From NCBI GenBank assembly GCA_012960035.1, contig DUBZ01000027.1, positions 1 to 36,203 on the forward strand: 36,203 bases of DNA, in the 5' to 3' direction. The notes under the pieces were generated by a model. It saw nothing but the letters and a program-made list of their open reading frames with translations. It searched no databases and was not told the DNA's origin. A program made the position numbers and the translations under genes. Source of the DNA: Myxococcales bacterium. GTDB lineage: Bacteria > Myxococcota_A > UBA9160 > UBA4427. Shown here one piece after another: positions 1 to 8,448 of the stretch (positions are counted from its first letter, which is position 1; every line of letters starts with the position of its first letter).

Positions 1-165
1 GGGCAATAAGGGCCGACGACCCTTGTTCCCAGCGCGGTCGTCTTTCTTTGACCGCTCCCCGGGTATGGGGGCCGGGAGCCGCCCAGCTGAAATCTGCGAC
101 CTGGCTGCCCTGTCCTTGGAGTTGCAAGGAACCGCCCAGCATGGTCGAGGCACTCTCGCTGACCC
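1..165 (+). ncRNA. ssrS: Probable 6S RNA, 5' end cut by the window edge
   Basis: 6S RNA binds the sigma-70 RNA polymerase holoenzyme by mimicking an open promoter and lowers transcription in stationary phase. Several segments occur in the same order as in the E. coli molecule: a GCAA...GGGCC...CCC segment near 4-22, a G/C-rich apical region (CTCCCC...CCGGGAG) at 55-78, CTGCGAC at 94-100, a perfect hairpin with arms TCCTTG (113-118) and CAAGGA (125-130), then CC..GC and GGCACTCTCG at 149-158, resembling the GGCATCTCGG end. A second perfect hairpin, GCGGTC/GACCGC, lies at 34-55. The 5' strand of the closing stem should be just left of base 1, and the 3' end is approximate. No convincing protein frame covers the stretch. 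The call rests on remembered motif order, not a covariance-model hit. Confidence 0.6.
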
Positions 166-197
166 CGATATCTTCCGCCTCCGCGGCGCCCCTTCCT

Positions 198-1001
198 TCA
201 ACTCAATTCCAAATGGTATCCGCCGTACTTTCGGACGCTCACCACGCCGGTGTCGAGGATCAAGTACTGCCCCTTGATGCCGTTCAACGTGCCCTCAAAG
301 ACGGGCTTCTTGTCAAAGTTGTGGGATACAATTTTGGTCGGGTATTCGGCAACCGGATACTCGATTTCGACAGGGCTCTCCCCATCGAGCGCGTCACCCG
401 CGAGTTCGACACCCCCGGACTTGTCCGCGTATTGGCCAAGAATCTCATCGCGGTCAGCCCCAAGTTCCCGCGGTTCTGCCAGTCCCTGCAACATCTTTCG
501 CCAATTCGTTTTGTCCGCGACGTAGTCTTTGAGCGCAACTTCCACTTGCCCTGACTCGAGTCGCGTTGCAACACGTCGAATGGCGAGCCCCTGGGTCGCG
601 CCCTGATCGATCCAGCGATACACCGGTTCGACCCCGCGTGTGATCCCGACCTTCAGCGCTGACGAGTTCGCGAGATACACCGTATGGGAGGTCATGCAGT
701 TCGCCTCGCCCCATTCGGGTTCGCGACAGGTGCCATTCGCGAAGTGACAGAGTTCGGGCTTCACAATGCAGCGATCACAAGCCGCGAGCTGACTAAAGCA
801 CGGGTAACAATACCCCTGCGCAAAGGTCTTCTTGATCGCGCGATCACAATTGACGCAACTGATCGCTTGCTTGAATTCAATTTTGAACGGCTTGCCAATA
901 CGATCGTTCAGGCTGATCTCTTCCGTTCCAAGCGGCAGCCAATACTGAACCTGCTTTCCCGCTTCGTACTTCGTCTTCATCTTGCGGACCGAACCCTGCA
1001 T
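198..1001 (-). CDS. DUF2797 family cysteine-rich protein
   Basis: A 267 aa protein of the DUF2797 family, whose biochemical role is unknown. Nine cysteines lie in the first ~105 residues, including CVNC (about 50-53), CYPC (66-69) and CDRC (76-79), which suggests a multi-zinc N-terminal module. They are followed by a short HTVYLA...LKVGITR segment near 107-123. This resembles the start of a GIY-YIG-like fold, but I would not infer nuclease activity from it. The C-terminal 130 residues are mostly charged. I prefer the ATG at 1001 to the GTG at 1004, because a G-rich AGGGGG ribosome-site-like run lies upstream of both. The gene converges on the 6S RNA; no partner gene is adjacent. Family assignment is good, function unassigned. 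Confidence 0.85.
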   Translation of the reverse strand: MQGSVRKMKTKYEAGKQVQYWLPLGTEEISLNDRIGKPFKIEFKQAISCVNCDRAIKKTFAQGYCYPCFSQLAACDRCIVKPELCHFANGTCREPEWGEANCMTSHTVYLANSSALKVGITRGVEPVYRWIDQGATQGLAIRRVATRLESGQVEVALKDYVADKTNWRKMLQGLAEPRELGADRDEILGQYADKSGGVELAGDALDGESPVEIEYPVAEYPTKIVSHNFDKKPVFEGTLNGIKGQYLILDTGVVSVRKYGGYHLELS

Positions 1002-1268
1002 CACACCCCCTGGTCAGTCGGATCGGGCGCGAAGGCATCGATGTCAGCTCAGCCACCCGTCCGGGGCCGACATCATACGACACGGGGCGCAATCCGACGC
1101 GGCGCGATTGGCAGTCACGCGGCGGTCTCGGCTCATGCCGCAAAAACGTGCGCGCGACTGCATCGCGAGCTGCTGATAAGCGAAAGCCGCCCAACGCGCA
1201 GACCAGCACGACTACGGTTCGAATTAGAAGTCCCTGTGGATCGTCGCTCATGATTTCTTCGCCTTCCC

Positions 1269-1339
1269 TTGATGAACCTTTTGGCGCTGAGCCGAAGTCT
1301 CTCGCGCAAGCCCTCGCGACCGAAGCTGTCGTTCATCAA
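1269..1339. repeat. 9-bp perfect inverted repeat enclosing two hairpins
   Basis: TTGATGAAC (1269-1277) and GTTCATCAA (1331-1339) are perfect inverted copies. The ~53 nt between them can fold into two further hairpins: a GGC/GCC stem near 1282-1293 and a TCGCG/CGCGA stem near 1302-1319. Together they could form a three-way junction of about 71 nt on either strand. This could be a structured leader, a small RNA or an operator. The fold was read by eye and no energy was computed. Confidence 0.35.
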
Positions 1340-1540
1340 CCCCACAACCCACCTCAAACACAGAGCGATTCGGATAAGCCCTCAGTCGCGCACACACTTT
1401 TACCTGAGTGCGGATCGCTTCCCCACGCATCCTCAGCGGATCGATAGCGAGAAGACCCACAATTCAACGCGGGATGTTGATCCGCGGCGACAAAGCAATT
1501 CCCGTCGTGTAGGTTTCGTCGCTTAGAACGGCATGTTAAG

Positions 1541-1570
1541 GCTGACTTGACCCCCCAATAGGCGGTCAGC
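1541..1570 (+). promoter_or_regulatory. Inverted repeat covering the cyclase ribosome site
   Basis: GCTGAC (1541-1546) and GTCAGC (1565-1570) are perfect inverted copies ending one base before the GTG start at 1572. The only ribosome-site-like sequence, AGGCGG at 1560-1565, lies in the loop and overlaps the 3' arm. The hairpin could reduce translation initiation or act as a protein-binding palindrome. This is inference from symmetry alone. Confidence 0.3.
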
Positions 1571-1571
1571 G

Positions 1572-4500
1572 GTGAACCGGAAGTTGTCATCTGAACCACC
1601 CGCGAGCGTGATCTCCGTTCACGTGTGCGCCCCTCCCTCGGATCCAAACGGATCGGTTGGCGATGACGACCCTCCCAACGTCGGAAATGGGCATGGCAAT
1701 GGCTTCGCGAACGGCAGCGCCGGACACGCTCATCACGACCACGAGCACTCGCCCGGGCGCCTCGACTCCGCGGCCTGCGAGCACTGCGAAAAGCCCTTGC
1801 TTCCCAACCCCACGCGACGCGTCCCCGCCGACTACACCCCCAAGCACCTCGCCGAACGCATCCTTTCCACACGATCGGCCCTCGAAGGACAGCGCAAGCA
1901 CGTCACGGTTCTCTTCGTTGACGTGAAAGGTTCGATGGAACTCGCCGACGAAATCGACGCCGAACTTCTGCACGACATCATGGATCGCTTCTTCGCCGTT
2001 CTCAGTGAGGGCATCCATCGCTTTCAAGGAACCATCAATCAATTTACCGGTGATGGCATCATGGCATTATTCGGTGCACCGATCGCCCATGAAGATCACG
2101 CCCAACGTGCATGCTACGCCGCGCTCTATCTAACCGACGAGCTACGTCGTTATTCCGCCGAACTCAAACGCAGCATGGGCATTACGTTCTGTGTTCGGAT
2201 GGGGATCAATTCGGGCGAAGTCGTCGTGGGAAGTATCGGCGACGATCTGCGCATGGACTACACCGCGCAGGGACACACCGTCGGCCTTGCCGCGCGCATG
2301 GAACAACTCGCCGACCCGGGCACGATCTACCTGAGCGAAGACGCCGAACGACTCGTGGCCGGCTTCTTCCACTTGCGCGACCTGGGCATGTTCGAGATCA
2401 AGGGCCTGCGCGTCCCCGTACGCGTCCACGACCTTCAAGGCATTGGTCCTCTGCGCTCGCGTCTCGACCGCTCCCACGCGCGCGGCCTCACCGAGTTTGT
2501 CGGTCGAGAAGAAGAAATGCACGTACTGGAAACCGCCCTCGACCGCGCCATGAAGGGCAATGCCCAGGTGGTCGGCGTCATCGCCGAGGCGGGAATCGGC
2601 AAGAGTCGCCTGTGTCTCGAATTCGCCAAACGCTGTCGAGACCGGGGCATCAAAGTACGAGAGGCACATGCCCAGGCGCACGGACAACTCACGCCCTTTC
2701 TGCCTGTGCTCGAGATGCTGCGAACGCTCTTCGGGATCGAACCGTCTGAGGATCCTGCCGAAGCGCGCAAGAAGATCGCTGGGGCGACGCTCCTGCTCGA
2801 ACCCGCGTTAGTCGAAGGCCTCCCGCTGCTCTTTGATTTTCTGGGGGTTCCCGACCCGGACCACGACCCAATCCCACTGGACCCGGACGCGCGTCAGCGC
2901 CGCTTGCTCGGGATCATCACGCGTCTGCTCCATGCAAAGAACCGCCAAGAGAGAAGTGTCTTCCTGCTCGAAGATCTTCATTGGCTCGATTCGAGCAGTG
3001 AGTTGTTCTTGGAAAAACTCGTCGAGTCGATCGCGGGCACCCAGACCATGCTGTTGATCAACTTTCGCCCGGACTACCACGCTCCGTGGATGAATCGATC
3101 GTACTACCAACAGCTCCCGCTTCTCCCTCTCGACGAAGCCAGCGCGTCGAAGTTTCTGCAACACTTGCTCGGAGATCACCCGAGTTTGCGCGAACTCCCG
3201 CAAACGATTCACGAACGTTGCGATGGCAACCCGTTCTTCATCGAAGAAGTCGTTCAATCTCTCGTCGACAGCGGCAACCTAACCGGCTCCCGCGAAACGT
3301 ATCAATTGGTGACACCTGTCGAACACATCTCGGTTCCACAAACGGTTCATTCGGTGCTCGATGCACGGATCGACCAACTTGCCGATTCCGAAAAGCACGT
3401 GCTTCAAGCCGCAGCGATCATCGGACAACACTTTTCGGAAGACTTACTGCTTCGTATCTTGCAGCTCAGTGAAGTCGAACTCACCACCTCACTCCAGACC
3501 CTCACGCGACTCGAATTCATCTACGAATGCGCAATCTACCCTTCCGCCGAATTCGCGTTCGTTCACCCGCTGACCCAAGAAGTCGCGTATCGCTGTCAGC
3601 TGAAAGAGGGACGCGCACGGGTACACGGCCGCGTCGCACGAGCCCTTGAAGAGATGTACCCCGACAAGCACGATGAGCTTGCCGCCCTGCTCGCGCACCA
3701 TTGCGAAGAAGCAGGTCAAACACTCCGCGCAGCGCACTGGCACCAGATCGCAGCCGAATGGATCGGCCTGCGCAACGTGGCGGAAGCCTATTGTCATTGG
3801 CGCATCGTGTTGGCACTGATCGGCGATTCGACCGATTCACCCGAACGCGTGCGTTATGGCCTCACGGCGCGTATCTGGCTGTTGCAGCTCGCCTGGCGGC
3901 TCGGCTTTTCCCAAGGCGAAGCGACCCGGATCTACAACCGCGGCGTTGAACTTGCCGAGTGCGCCGAAGACGAACCGGCTCAGGTGGTCCTTAATTTATT
4001 GTACGCGGTTTTCCGTGGCGTCAGTGGAGACCACGACGGCCAGTTTCGCTTCGCCCTCGAGGCCGCTCGGCTATCTGATCGCTTGGGGACGACTGGGCTT
4101 TCCCAAGCGTCTCGCCTTTCGATGGTGAGCGCCCTTCTCTACCGCGGCCGCTTGAACGAATCCCTTGAACTCTGCGATTCGACTTCCGAAATCCCGGATG
4201 CCGAGTCGGGCCAAACGTATTTTTCCGACTCGATTACCCATCGGGCATATCTGGTCGGATTTCGCGCCATCTTGCTTTCTCTCACCGGACATATGGAAGC
4301 CGGGGCGGCGCAGATCCGCCACGCCGACGATCTCGCACGCCAAACCCGCGAACCCGAAACCCGGGGCTATGTCCACGGATTATGCGTCCAGCACGCGGTG
4401 CTTACCGGCGACGTCGAAATGGCAATCGAACATGGAACCTTGGCAGCCGAACTCGCCGAGGAAACGGAGATTCCGCTGCAACTCGCCGATGGTTACCTTG

Positions 4501-5036
4501 CCCTTGGCGACGCGCAGCTGTTGGCGGAGCGCTGGCAAGACGCACTCGAGTCGCTTCACCGCACGGGCGAAATTATCGAAGCGCGCACAAACCTTTCTGC
4601 GCTCAAACCGCGCTTGCTCACGTCCCTCGCCCAGGCACACCTCGGGGTCGGAGACGACGCTCGGGCGCTCTACTACGCCGAAGAAATTTTAAGCCGCACA
4701 TCAAACCAAGATCTTCGCATCTTCGAGTTGAACGCACGCTTGATCATGGTTCGGGCCATGCTCGACTCTCACGCACGCGAAGACGCGGACGCCATCCAGA
4801 GCGGGCTCGCCACCGTTTTCGATCTCGTGGAAAAAACAAACGCCCTCGCCTACCGCCCCACGGTTCACTTGCTGCTCGCACAAATCGCGCAATTGGCGGA
4901 CGACCCGGAACGCCGCGCGCTTCAACTCGGCCAGGCCCATCGCTTGTATTCAGAAATGGGCGCGCGAGGACACGCGCGATCGATCGCGGTCCAGCTTGCC
5001 TACGACCAGCAACTCGCGCAGGACGAAGCAAGTTAG
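1572..5036 (+). CDS. Class III adenylate/guanylate cyclase with AAA ATPase and TPR-like domains
   Basis: A 1154 aa cytoplasmic signalling protein. Residues 1-105 form a low-complexity N-terminus with a His-rich run (about 52-59) and a CEHC pair (69-72). A class III nucleotide cyclase domain follows at about 108-290: metal aspartates D117 (FVDVKGS) and D161 (FTGDG), GINSGEVVVG at 211-220, and the transition-state arginine R242 in GLAARM. The usual Asn of VNLAAR is Gly238 here, as I recall for ATPase-linked cyclases. An STAND/AAA-type ATPase domain begins near 306 with Walker A AEAGIGKSR (K344) and Walker B FLLEDLHWLD (464-473). From about 700 to the end are helical TPR-like repeats for partner sensing. 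The start is a GTG with an AGGCGG site. The 3' end overlaps the convergent FHA oxidoreductase by 4 bp. ATP versus GTP preference cannot be decided by eye. Confidence 0.9.
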   Translation: MNRKLSSEPPASVISVHVCAPPSDPNGSVGDDDPPNVGNGHGNGFANGSAGHAHHDHEHSPGRLDSAACEHCEKPLLPNPTRRVPADYTPKHLAERILSTRSALEGQRKHVTVLFVDVKGSMELADEIDAELLHDIMDRFFAVLSEGIHRFQGTINQFTGDGIMALFGAPIAHEDHAQRACYAALYLTDELRRYSAELKRSMGITFCVRMGINSGEVVVGSIGDDLRMDYTAQGHTVGLAARMEQLADPGTIYLSEDAERLVAGFFHLRDLGMFEIKGLRVPVRVHDLQGIGPLRSRLDRSHARGLTEFVGREEEMHVLETALDRAMKGNAQVVGVIAEAGIGKSRLCLEFAKRCRDRGIKVREAHAQAHGQLTPFLPVLEMLRTLFGIEPSEDPAEARKKIAGATLLLEPALVEGLPLLFDFLGVPDPDHDPIPLDPDARQRRLLGIITRLLHAKNRQERSVFLLEDLHWLDSSSELFLEKLVESIAGTQTMLLINFRPDYHAPWMNRSYYQQLPLLPLDEASASKFLQHLLGDHPSLRELPQTIHERCDGNPFFIEEVVQSLVDSGNLTGSRETYQLVTPVEHISVPQTVHSVLDARIDQLADSEKHVLQAAAIIGQHFSEDLLLRILQLSEVELTTSLQTLTRLEFIYECAIYPSAEFAFVHPLTQEVAYRCQLKEGRARVHGRVARALEEMYPDKHDELAALLAHHCEEAGQTLRAAHWHQIAAEWIGLRNVAEAYCHWRIVLALIGDSTDSPERVRYGLTARIWLLQLAWRLGFSQGEATRIYNRGVELAECAEDEPAQVVLNLLYAVFRGVSGDHDGQFRFALEAARLSDRLGTTGLSQASRLSMVSALLYRGRLNESLELCDSTSEIPDAESGQTYFSDSITHRAYLVGFRAILLSLTGHMEAGAAQIRHADDLARQTREPETRGYVHGLCVQHAVLTGDVEMAIEHGTLAAELAEETEIPLQLADGYLALGDAQLLAERWQDALESLHRTGEIIEARTNLSALKPRLLTSLAQAHLGVGDDARALYYAEEILSRTSNQDLRIFELNARLIMVRAMLDSHAREDADAIQSGLATVFDLVEKTNALAYRPTVHLLLAQIAQLADDPERRALQLGQAHRLYSEMGARGHARSIAVQLAYDQQLAQDEAS

Positions 5037-6913
5037 TCGCTCGCGGTTTGAGTCCCGCCGGGTGAAGCGGAGCCAGCAGAGCGTTCGAGTCGATAGCCCC
5101 GAGCCGAAACGCGAAATTCGGCGCCGACGTCGATCTGGGTCGCACCGTTGACCTTCACGAACGTCCCGTTGCGCCCGCCTCGATCGTAGACTTTGAGCTT
5201 GCCGCCTTCGATGCAGAACTGCGCATGACGACGAGAGAGCAGGCCGTCATTGGGGTCCAGTACGTGGCCACTGCCACGACCGACGAAGATCCCTTCGTCT
5301 CCGACCGCATACGTTTCCCGCGCAATTCCGTCCTGTCCGTAGTGCACAACCCTCCAGGTTTCTTCGTCCCTGGTTGCGACGAGGATCTGCGCGCCAAGCC
5401 AGATCTGATCTTCGTTTTCGAGTTCGATGCCGTCGGGTGTGTCGATGCGCAGCCACACTCCTGAGCCCTGCCTCGAATCCGCGACGAAGACCTCACCGGT
5501 TTCGATGACCACGCTGGCGTGATGATCCGCCATGTGGCTGTCGTCGGGCTCTTCGATGTCGCATCCCGAGCGCCCAATTTCGGTGATGTCATGGGTCAAC
5601 TCGAAGCGCGTTCCAACGCTTCCATCGAGGTTCAAACGGACGAGGTGGTACCGCTCTTCCTTGTCCGAGTGGCCGACCGGCGTATCCGCTTCGTTCTTTT
5701 CACCCTCTGGCGATCGCCCCAACGCGAGCGCGATGGCGTCGACAGACACGATCGCCTCATTGGCCGAAAATGCCGGTGCATCCGAGCGTCGCACCTTTTC
5801 GTACCGGGGCCCTGACGGCGAACCGCTCGATGACACGTCGTCGAACGCGGCACACAAGAGATATTCGTTACCCCGCACGGCCCCAGCCGCATAGAGACCG
5901 GCGTGAGACAGTCGACCCGCAACGTCTAGGACCAGCAAGCTTTGATCATCTTGACGCTCGACGCGAACCGACAGGGCCGACAACAATTCCCATCCGGACC
6001 GCTGCGACGGCATCTCCTCCCGACGATGATTCAACCCGTGCTCGGCTTGCACGCCGAACCGAAAAACGCAGTCGTCATCAAAGGTGAATACTTGCTCGGT
6101 CTGGGCTGCGGAGCCGACCGCTGGCTCAGCAATGGTGAGCACCTGGGTGTCCGCTTGCGGAGACGGGACCAGCGACATCGCGGGAGGAAGGGATCGGATG
6201 TTCAAATTGTGAAGCGTCGCGGCCAAAAACTTTTCGCTTAGGCCTGCCAACGCATCGACATCGATATCAGGTGACGCTCCGGTGCTCGCCCCCTCGACGC
6301 CGGCGCACCAATAAACCGGCGCACTCGTTTCGGCCTGGGCCTTGGCTTCAGACACGTCGACTAAAAATGAAATGGCATCGGCGCCGGCTCCCAAGACGAG
6401 CGCAGCTCGCTCCACGCCGGCTGCCAACCAAAGCCCCAACGATTGCGCGCTTCGGCTAGATGCCCCAAGAACATTGGCCGCGCCCGTTGCGATCAGAATC
6501 GCGCGGCTTCTCACCCTGCGCTCGCGACCGACGCCCGGCTCACTCAAGCGAGCGCAAAAGCAGCCGCTGTCTTCGCGGTCGATGGCAAAAACATGGGCTC
6601 CTTCGAGCACGGGAATCTCGCGCTGGAGCAGGTCGTTCTTCCAGGCATCAAGAGACGCGGCTGTCAGCCCCGCCGGGTCGCGACTGCGTGCCCACTCGAT
6701 CGCGCTCGACTCGGGCTGCGCCGACGTCGACAGCCCGTCAAACGTGCAAGCGTGAAAGACGCTGGATGCTTCAACGAGTTGGACCGATAGGCCCCGTTCC
6801 TGCGCCCGCAGCGCGGCGACCCCCCCGGCGATCCCGCCGCCGACGATACATACGTCGAGGAGCGTCTCCCCCGCCTCGTCCTTCGGCACAGCTGACGTCG
6901 GCAAATCGCTCAA
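5033..6913 (-). CDS. FAD/NAD(P)-type oxidoreductase fused to two FHA domains
   Basis: A 626 aa fusion. Residues 20-365 resemble the thioredoxin reductase/FAD oxidoreductase fold: dinucleotide-binding GGGIAG at 25-30, an ILIATG strand at 139-144, a second LGAGAD loop at 174-179, and a late GLYAAG motif at 339-344. The Asp usual in the late AGD motif is Ala (AGA), and no CxxC redox pair is present, so FAD use and catalysis are uncertain. FHA domain 1 covers about 433-512 (IGRS 446-449, degenerate ADHHAS). FHA domain 2 covers about 540-608 and looks intact (VGRG 544-547, SRRHAQ 560-565, RNGTF 581-585). FHA domains bind phosphothreonine peptides, so this enzyme or pseudoenzyme is probably recruited by Ser/Thr kinase signalling. 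The start is a TTG at 6913 with a GAGAGGAG site about 10 nt upstream. Converges on the cyclase gene. Confidence 0.82.
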   Translation of the reverse strand: MSDLPTSAVPKDEAGETLLDVCIVGGGIAGGVAALRAQERGLSVQLVEASSVFHACTFDGLSTSAQPESSAIEWARSRDPAGLTAASLDAWKNDLLQREIPVLEGAHVFAIDREDSGCFCARLSEPGVGRERRVRSRAILIATGAANVLGASSRSAQSLGLWLAAGVERAALVLGAGADAISFLVDVSEAKAQAETSAPVYWCAGVEGASTGASPDIDVDALAGLSEKFLAATLHNLNIRSLPPAMSLVPSPQADTQVLTIAEPAVGSAAQTEQVFTFDDDCVFRFGVQAEHGLNHRREEMPSQRSGWELLSALSVRVERQDDQSLLVLDVAGRLSHAGLYAAGAVRGNEYLLCAAFDDVSSSGSPSGPRYEKVRRSDAPAFSANEAIVSVDAIALALGRSPEGEKNEADTPVGHSDKEERYHLVRLNLDGSVGTRFELTHDITEIGRSGCDIEEPDDSHMADHHASVVIETGEVFVADSRQGSGVWLRIDTPDGIELENEDQIWLGAQILVATRDEETWRVVHYGQDGIARETYAVGDEGIFVGRGSGHVLDPNDGLLSRRHAQFCIEGGKLKVYDRGGRNGTFVKVNGATQIDVGAEFRVSARGYRLERSAGSASPGGTQTASD

Positions 6914-7082
6914 GCGGCCACACTCCTCTCGCGCATCTCAAGCGTTGTGATGACGTGCGACATCGGGGTCGGGGAATCGATCATACGGGTTCGAAAAGGA
7001 TACCGGTGCGCTCTCGCGCTTTCACCCTCGTCACAACTTGCCAGAGCCCATGAGTCCCCCTCACCCTGATTCCGCAGCGGCG

Positions 7083-7100
7083 GCGAAACGTTTTTTTCGC
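7083..7100. promoter_or_regulatory. Palindrome in the divergent promoter region
   Basis: GCGAAA (7083-7088) and TTTCGC (7095-7100) form a perfect 6-bp inverted repeat with a 6-nt spacer in the 242-bp gap between the FHA oxidoreductase (-) and the cyclotransferase-like gene (+). It could be an operator or a short hairpin. No promoter boxes could be fixed with confidence on either side. Confidence 0.25.
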
Positions 7101-7155
7101 TAATCGGGACAGGGAGCATTTCGAATCAACACACAAGCCAGGTGGATCACAACAC

Positions 7156-7587
7156 GTGACACTTGAACGGCTCTACTTCGCGTACGGATCCAACATGAGC
7201 AGTGCGCGATTGCGCGTACGCATTCCCGACGCCCAGTCGATTGGGCGCGCACATTGGCCCGGCATGCGGCTCGCCTTCAACAAAGTTGGTGTCGATGGTT
7301 CAGGCAAAGCCAACCTTGTCGCCGACCCGGGTTCCGTCGCATGGGGCGTCCTATTTAAAGTTCCCGGCGACGCGTGGGCGATCCTCGACGCGTTCGAGCC
7401 CGGATACACGCGATCGACTTGTTCATTGGTTGCCGACGACAATCGCTCGACCGAAGCAGAGATCTACCTTGCGATCGGCCCGTTTGTCGAAACGGCACCT
7501 CATGACTGGTACCGCGAACACTTGCGAATCGGGGCATTGGAACACGCGCTGCCGTCCGACATCGTTCGTCTCATCGAACAACTCTAA
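7156..7587 (+). CDS. Gamma-glutamylcyclotransferase (GGCT/AIG2) family protein
   Basis: A 143 aa single-domain protein of the GGCT-like superfamily. These enzymes release 5-oxoproline from gamma-glutamyl amines, dipeptides or glutathione fragments. Visible landmarks are the substrate loop YGSNM (residues 10-14) near the N-terminus and the likely catalytic glutamate E81 in AFEPGY; WGVLFKV at 63-69 is a core strand. Length is typical for the bacterial small family. The GTG at 7156 has no strong ribosome site, but it places the YFAYGSN strand correctly and there is no better start. The exact substrate is not determined by sequence. Stands alone, convergent with the end of the Bat operon. Confidence 0.85.
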   Translation: MTLERLYFAYGSNMSSARLRVRIPDAQSIGRAHWPGMRLAFNKVGVDGSGKANLVADPGSVAWGVLFKVPGDAWAILDAFEPGYTRSTCSLVADDNRSTEAEIYLAIGPFVETAPHDWYREHLRIGALEHALPSDIVRLIEQL

Positions 7588-7616
7588 CTTGGCGACGCGA
7601 CGCCTAGCTAGCCAAG
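7588..7616. terminator. Possible bidirectional terminator hairpin
   Basis: CTTGGC (7588-7593) and GCCAAG (7611-7616) are perfect inverted copies, with an internal GGCG/CGCC pairing at 7591-7604 as an alternative fold. The element lies in the 60-bp gap between two convergent stop codons. No T-run follows on either strand, so a factor-independent terminator is uncertain. Confidence 0.3.
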
Positions 7617-7647
7617 CGCCGGTCAGCGCTCGGGAGTTCCCGCTCAA

Positions 7648-8448
7648 TCAGCCGTCAATGACTCGCCTGACACTCGATGAGCGCACCCACGCTTCGCGCC
7701 CGTTGGCGAGTTCGATGCGCAGCCAACCGTCTCGATCTTCGAGAATCTCGACCTCGGTCCCCATCGGCAGGGGTCTCGCAAAGCGCGCCGGGGCGTGCAC
7801 CGAGTCGGCGGAACGCGCCACGACTTCGCGCGACACGACAACCGCGTCGTTCTTCGCCGCCGCGGTCGGGTCGAGCGCGGTGCTCACGAGCAGACCGCAC
7901 CAAACGAGTCCGGGAAGCACGGCGGTGTTGCGCGCGGCAACGCTTCGCACCACGACACCCAGGGACAACAACGCCGCGGCAATCAAGAACGCCAAGGCGG
8001 CCGCCCACGCCCGTTCCGTTTCCGACACGTTGGCGTGCCACTGAAAAAAACTGTCAAACGCGGTCGCCCGATCCGGGCGCGGCACCCAATCGGGCACTTG
8101 ATCTCGGACATGGATAAGGTTCTGACGCGCCCGATTATGATCCGGATCGAGCACGAGTGCGCGTCTGTATGCGAGCACCGCACTGCCCAAATGTTCAGCT
8201 TGCAGCGCCGCATTCCCGAGGTTCGCGTAGAGGTCCGCGGTCGCATAACCGCCTTCCACAGCACTCCCGAACAAGCGTTCGACCCTTCTAAACCCCTCGA
8301 TTCGCAGGTCGCGGTCTTCGGTGTCCAGCGCGTCGCCATATCCAGCGATCGCCTGATCGAGGCTTGTCGTCGTATCTTGCGCGGCGCCCAAGCCCGCCAC
8401 CATGCTCGCGACCAGGAAGACAGAAAGAATGATTCTCACGCGCATCAT
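7648..8448 (-). CDS. batE: BatE-like TPR/SH3 membrane protein
   Basis: A 266 aa protein ending the Bat operon. It has an N-terminal signal peptide (about 1-23, ending GLGAAQ), a helical region with one clear TPR unit near 70-104 (ANLGNAAL...AYRRALVLDP), two membrane segments at about 147-167 and 177-192, and a C-terminal bacterial SH3 domain from about 201 to 263 (GTEVEILEDRDGWLRIEL, ending AWVRSS). BatE proteins are envelope components of the aerotolerance (Bat) system; the exact biochemical role is unknown. The start codon overlaps the batD stop by 4 bp (8445-8448), so translation is probably coupled. Confidence 0.85.
   Translation of the reverse strand: MMRVRIILSVFLVASMVAGLGAAQDTTTSLDQAIAGYGDALDTEDRDLRIEGFRRVERLFGSAVEGGYATADLYANLGNAALQAEHLGSAVLAYRRALVLDPDHNRARQNLIHVRDQVPDWVPRPDRATAFDSFFQWHANVSETERAWAAALAFLIAAALLSLGVVVRSVAARNTAVLPGLVWCGLLVSTALDPTAAAKNDAVVVSREVVARSADSVHAPARFARPLPMGTEVEILEDRDGWLRIELANGREAWVRSSSVRRVIDG

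Larger units (their letters stand above)
1005..1571. other. 567-bp intergenic region between divergent genes
   Basis: This stretch separates the DUF2797 gene (-) from the cyclase gene (+). I found no convincing protein. The short frames on both strands are Arg/Ser-rich and overlap each other. The frame starting ATG at 1251 (-) has a hydrophobic N-terminus but then turns into low-quality Arg/Pro-rich sequence overlapping the DUF2797 start. The region presumably holds promoters for both genes. Two symmetrical elements are visible: a 9-bp inverted repeat at 1269-1339 and a 6-bp inverted repeat next to the cyclase start. Confidence 0.5.

Noticed and set aside
877..1251. Minus-strand frame with a hydrophobic N-terminus (VVVLVCALGGF)
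   Set aside because: After 30 residues it turns into Arg/Pro-rich sequence and overlaps the DUF2797 start in another frame; no ribosome site at good distance.
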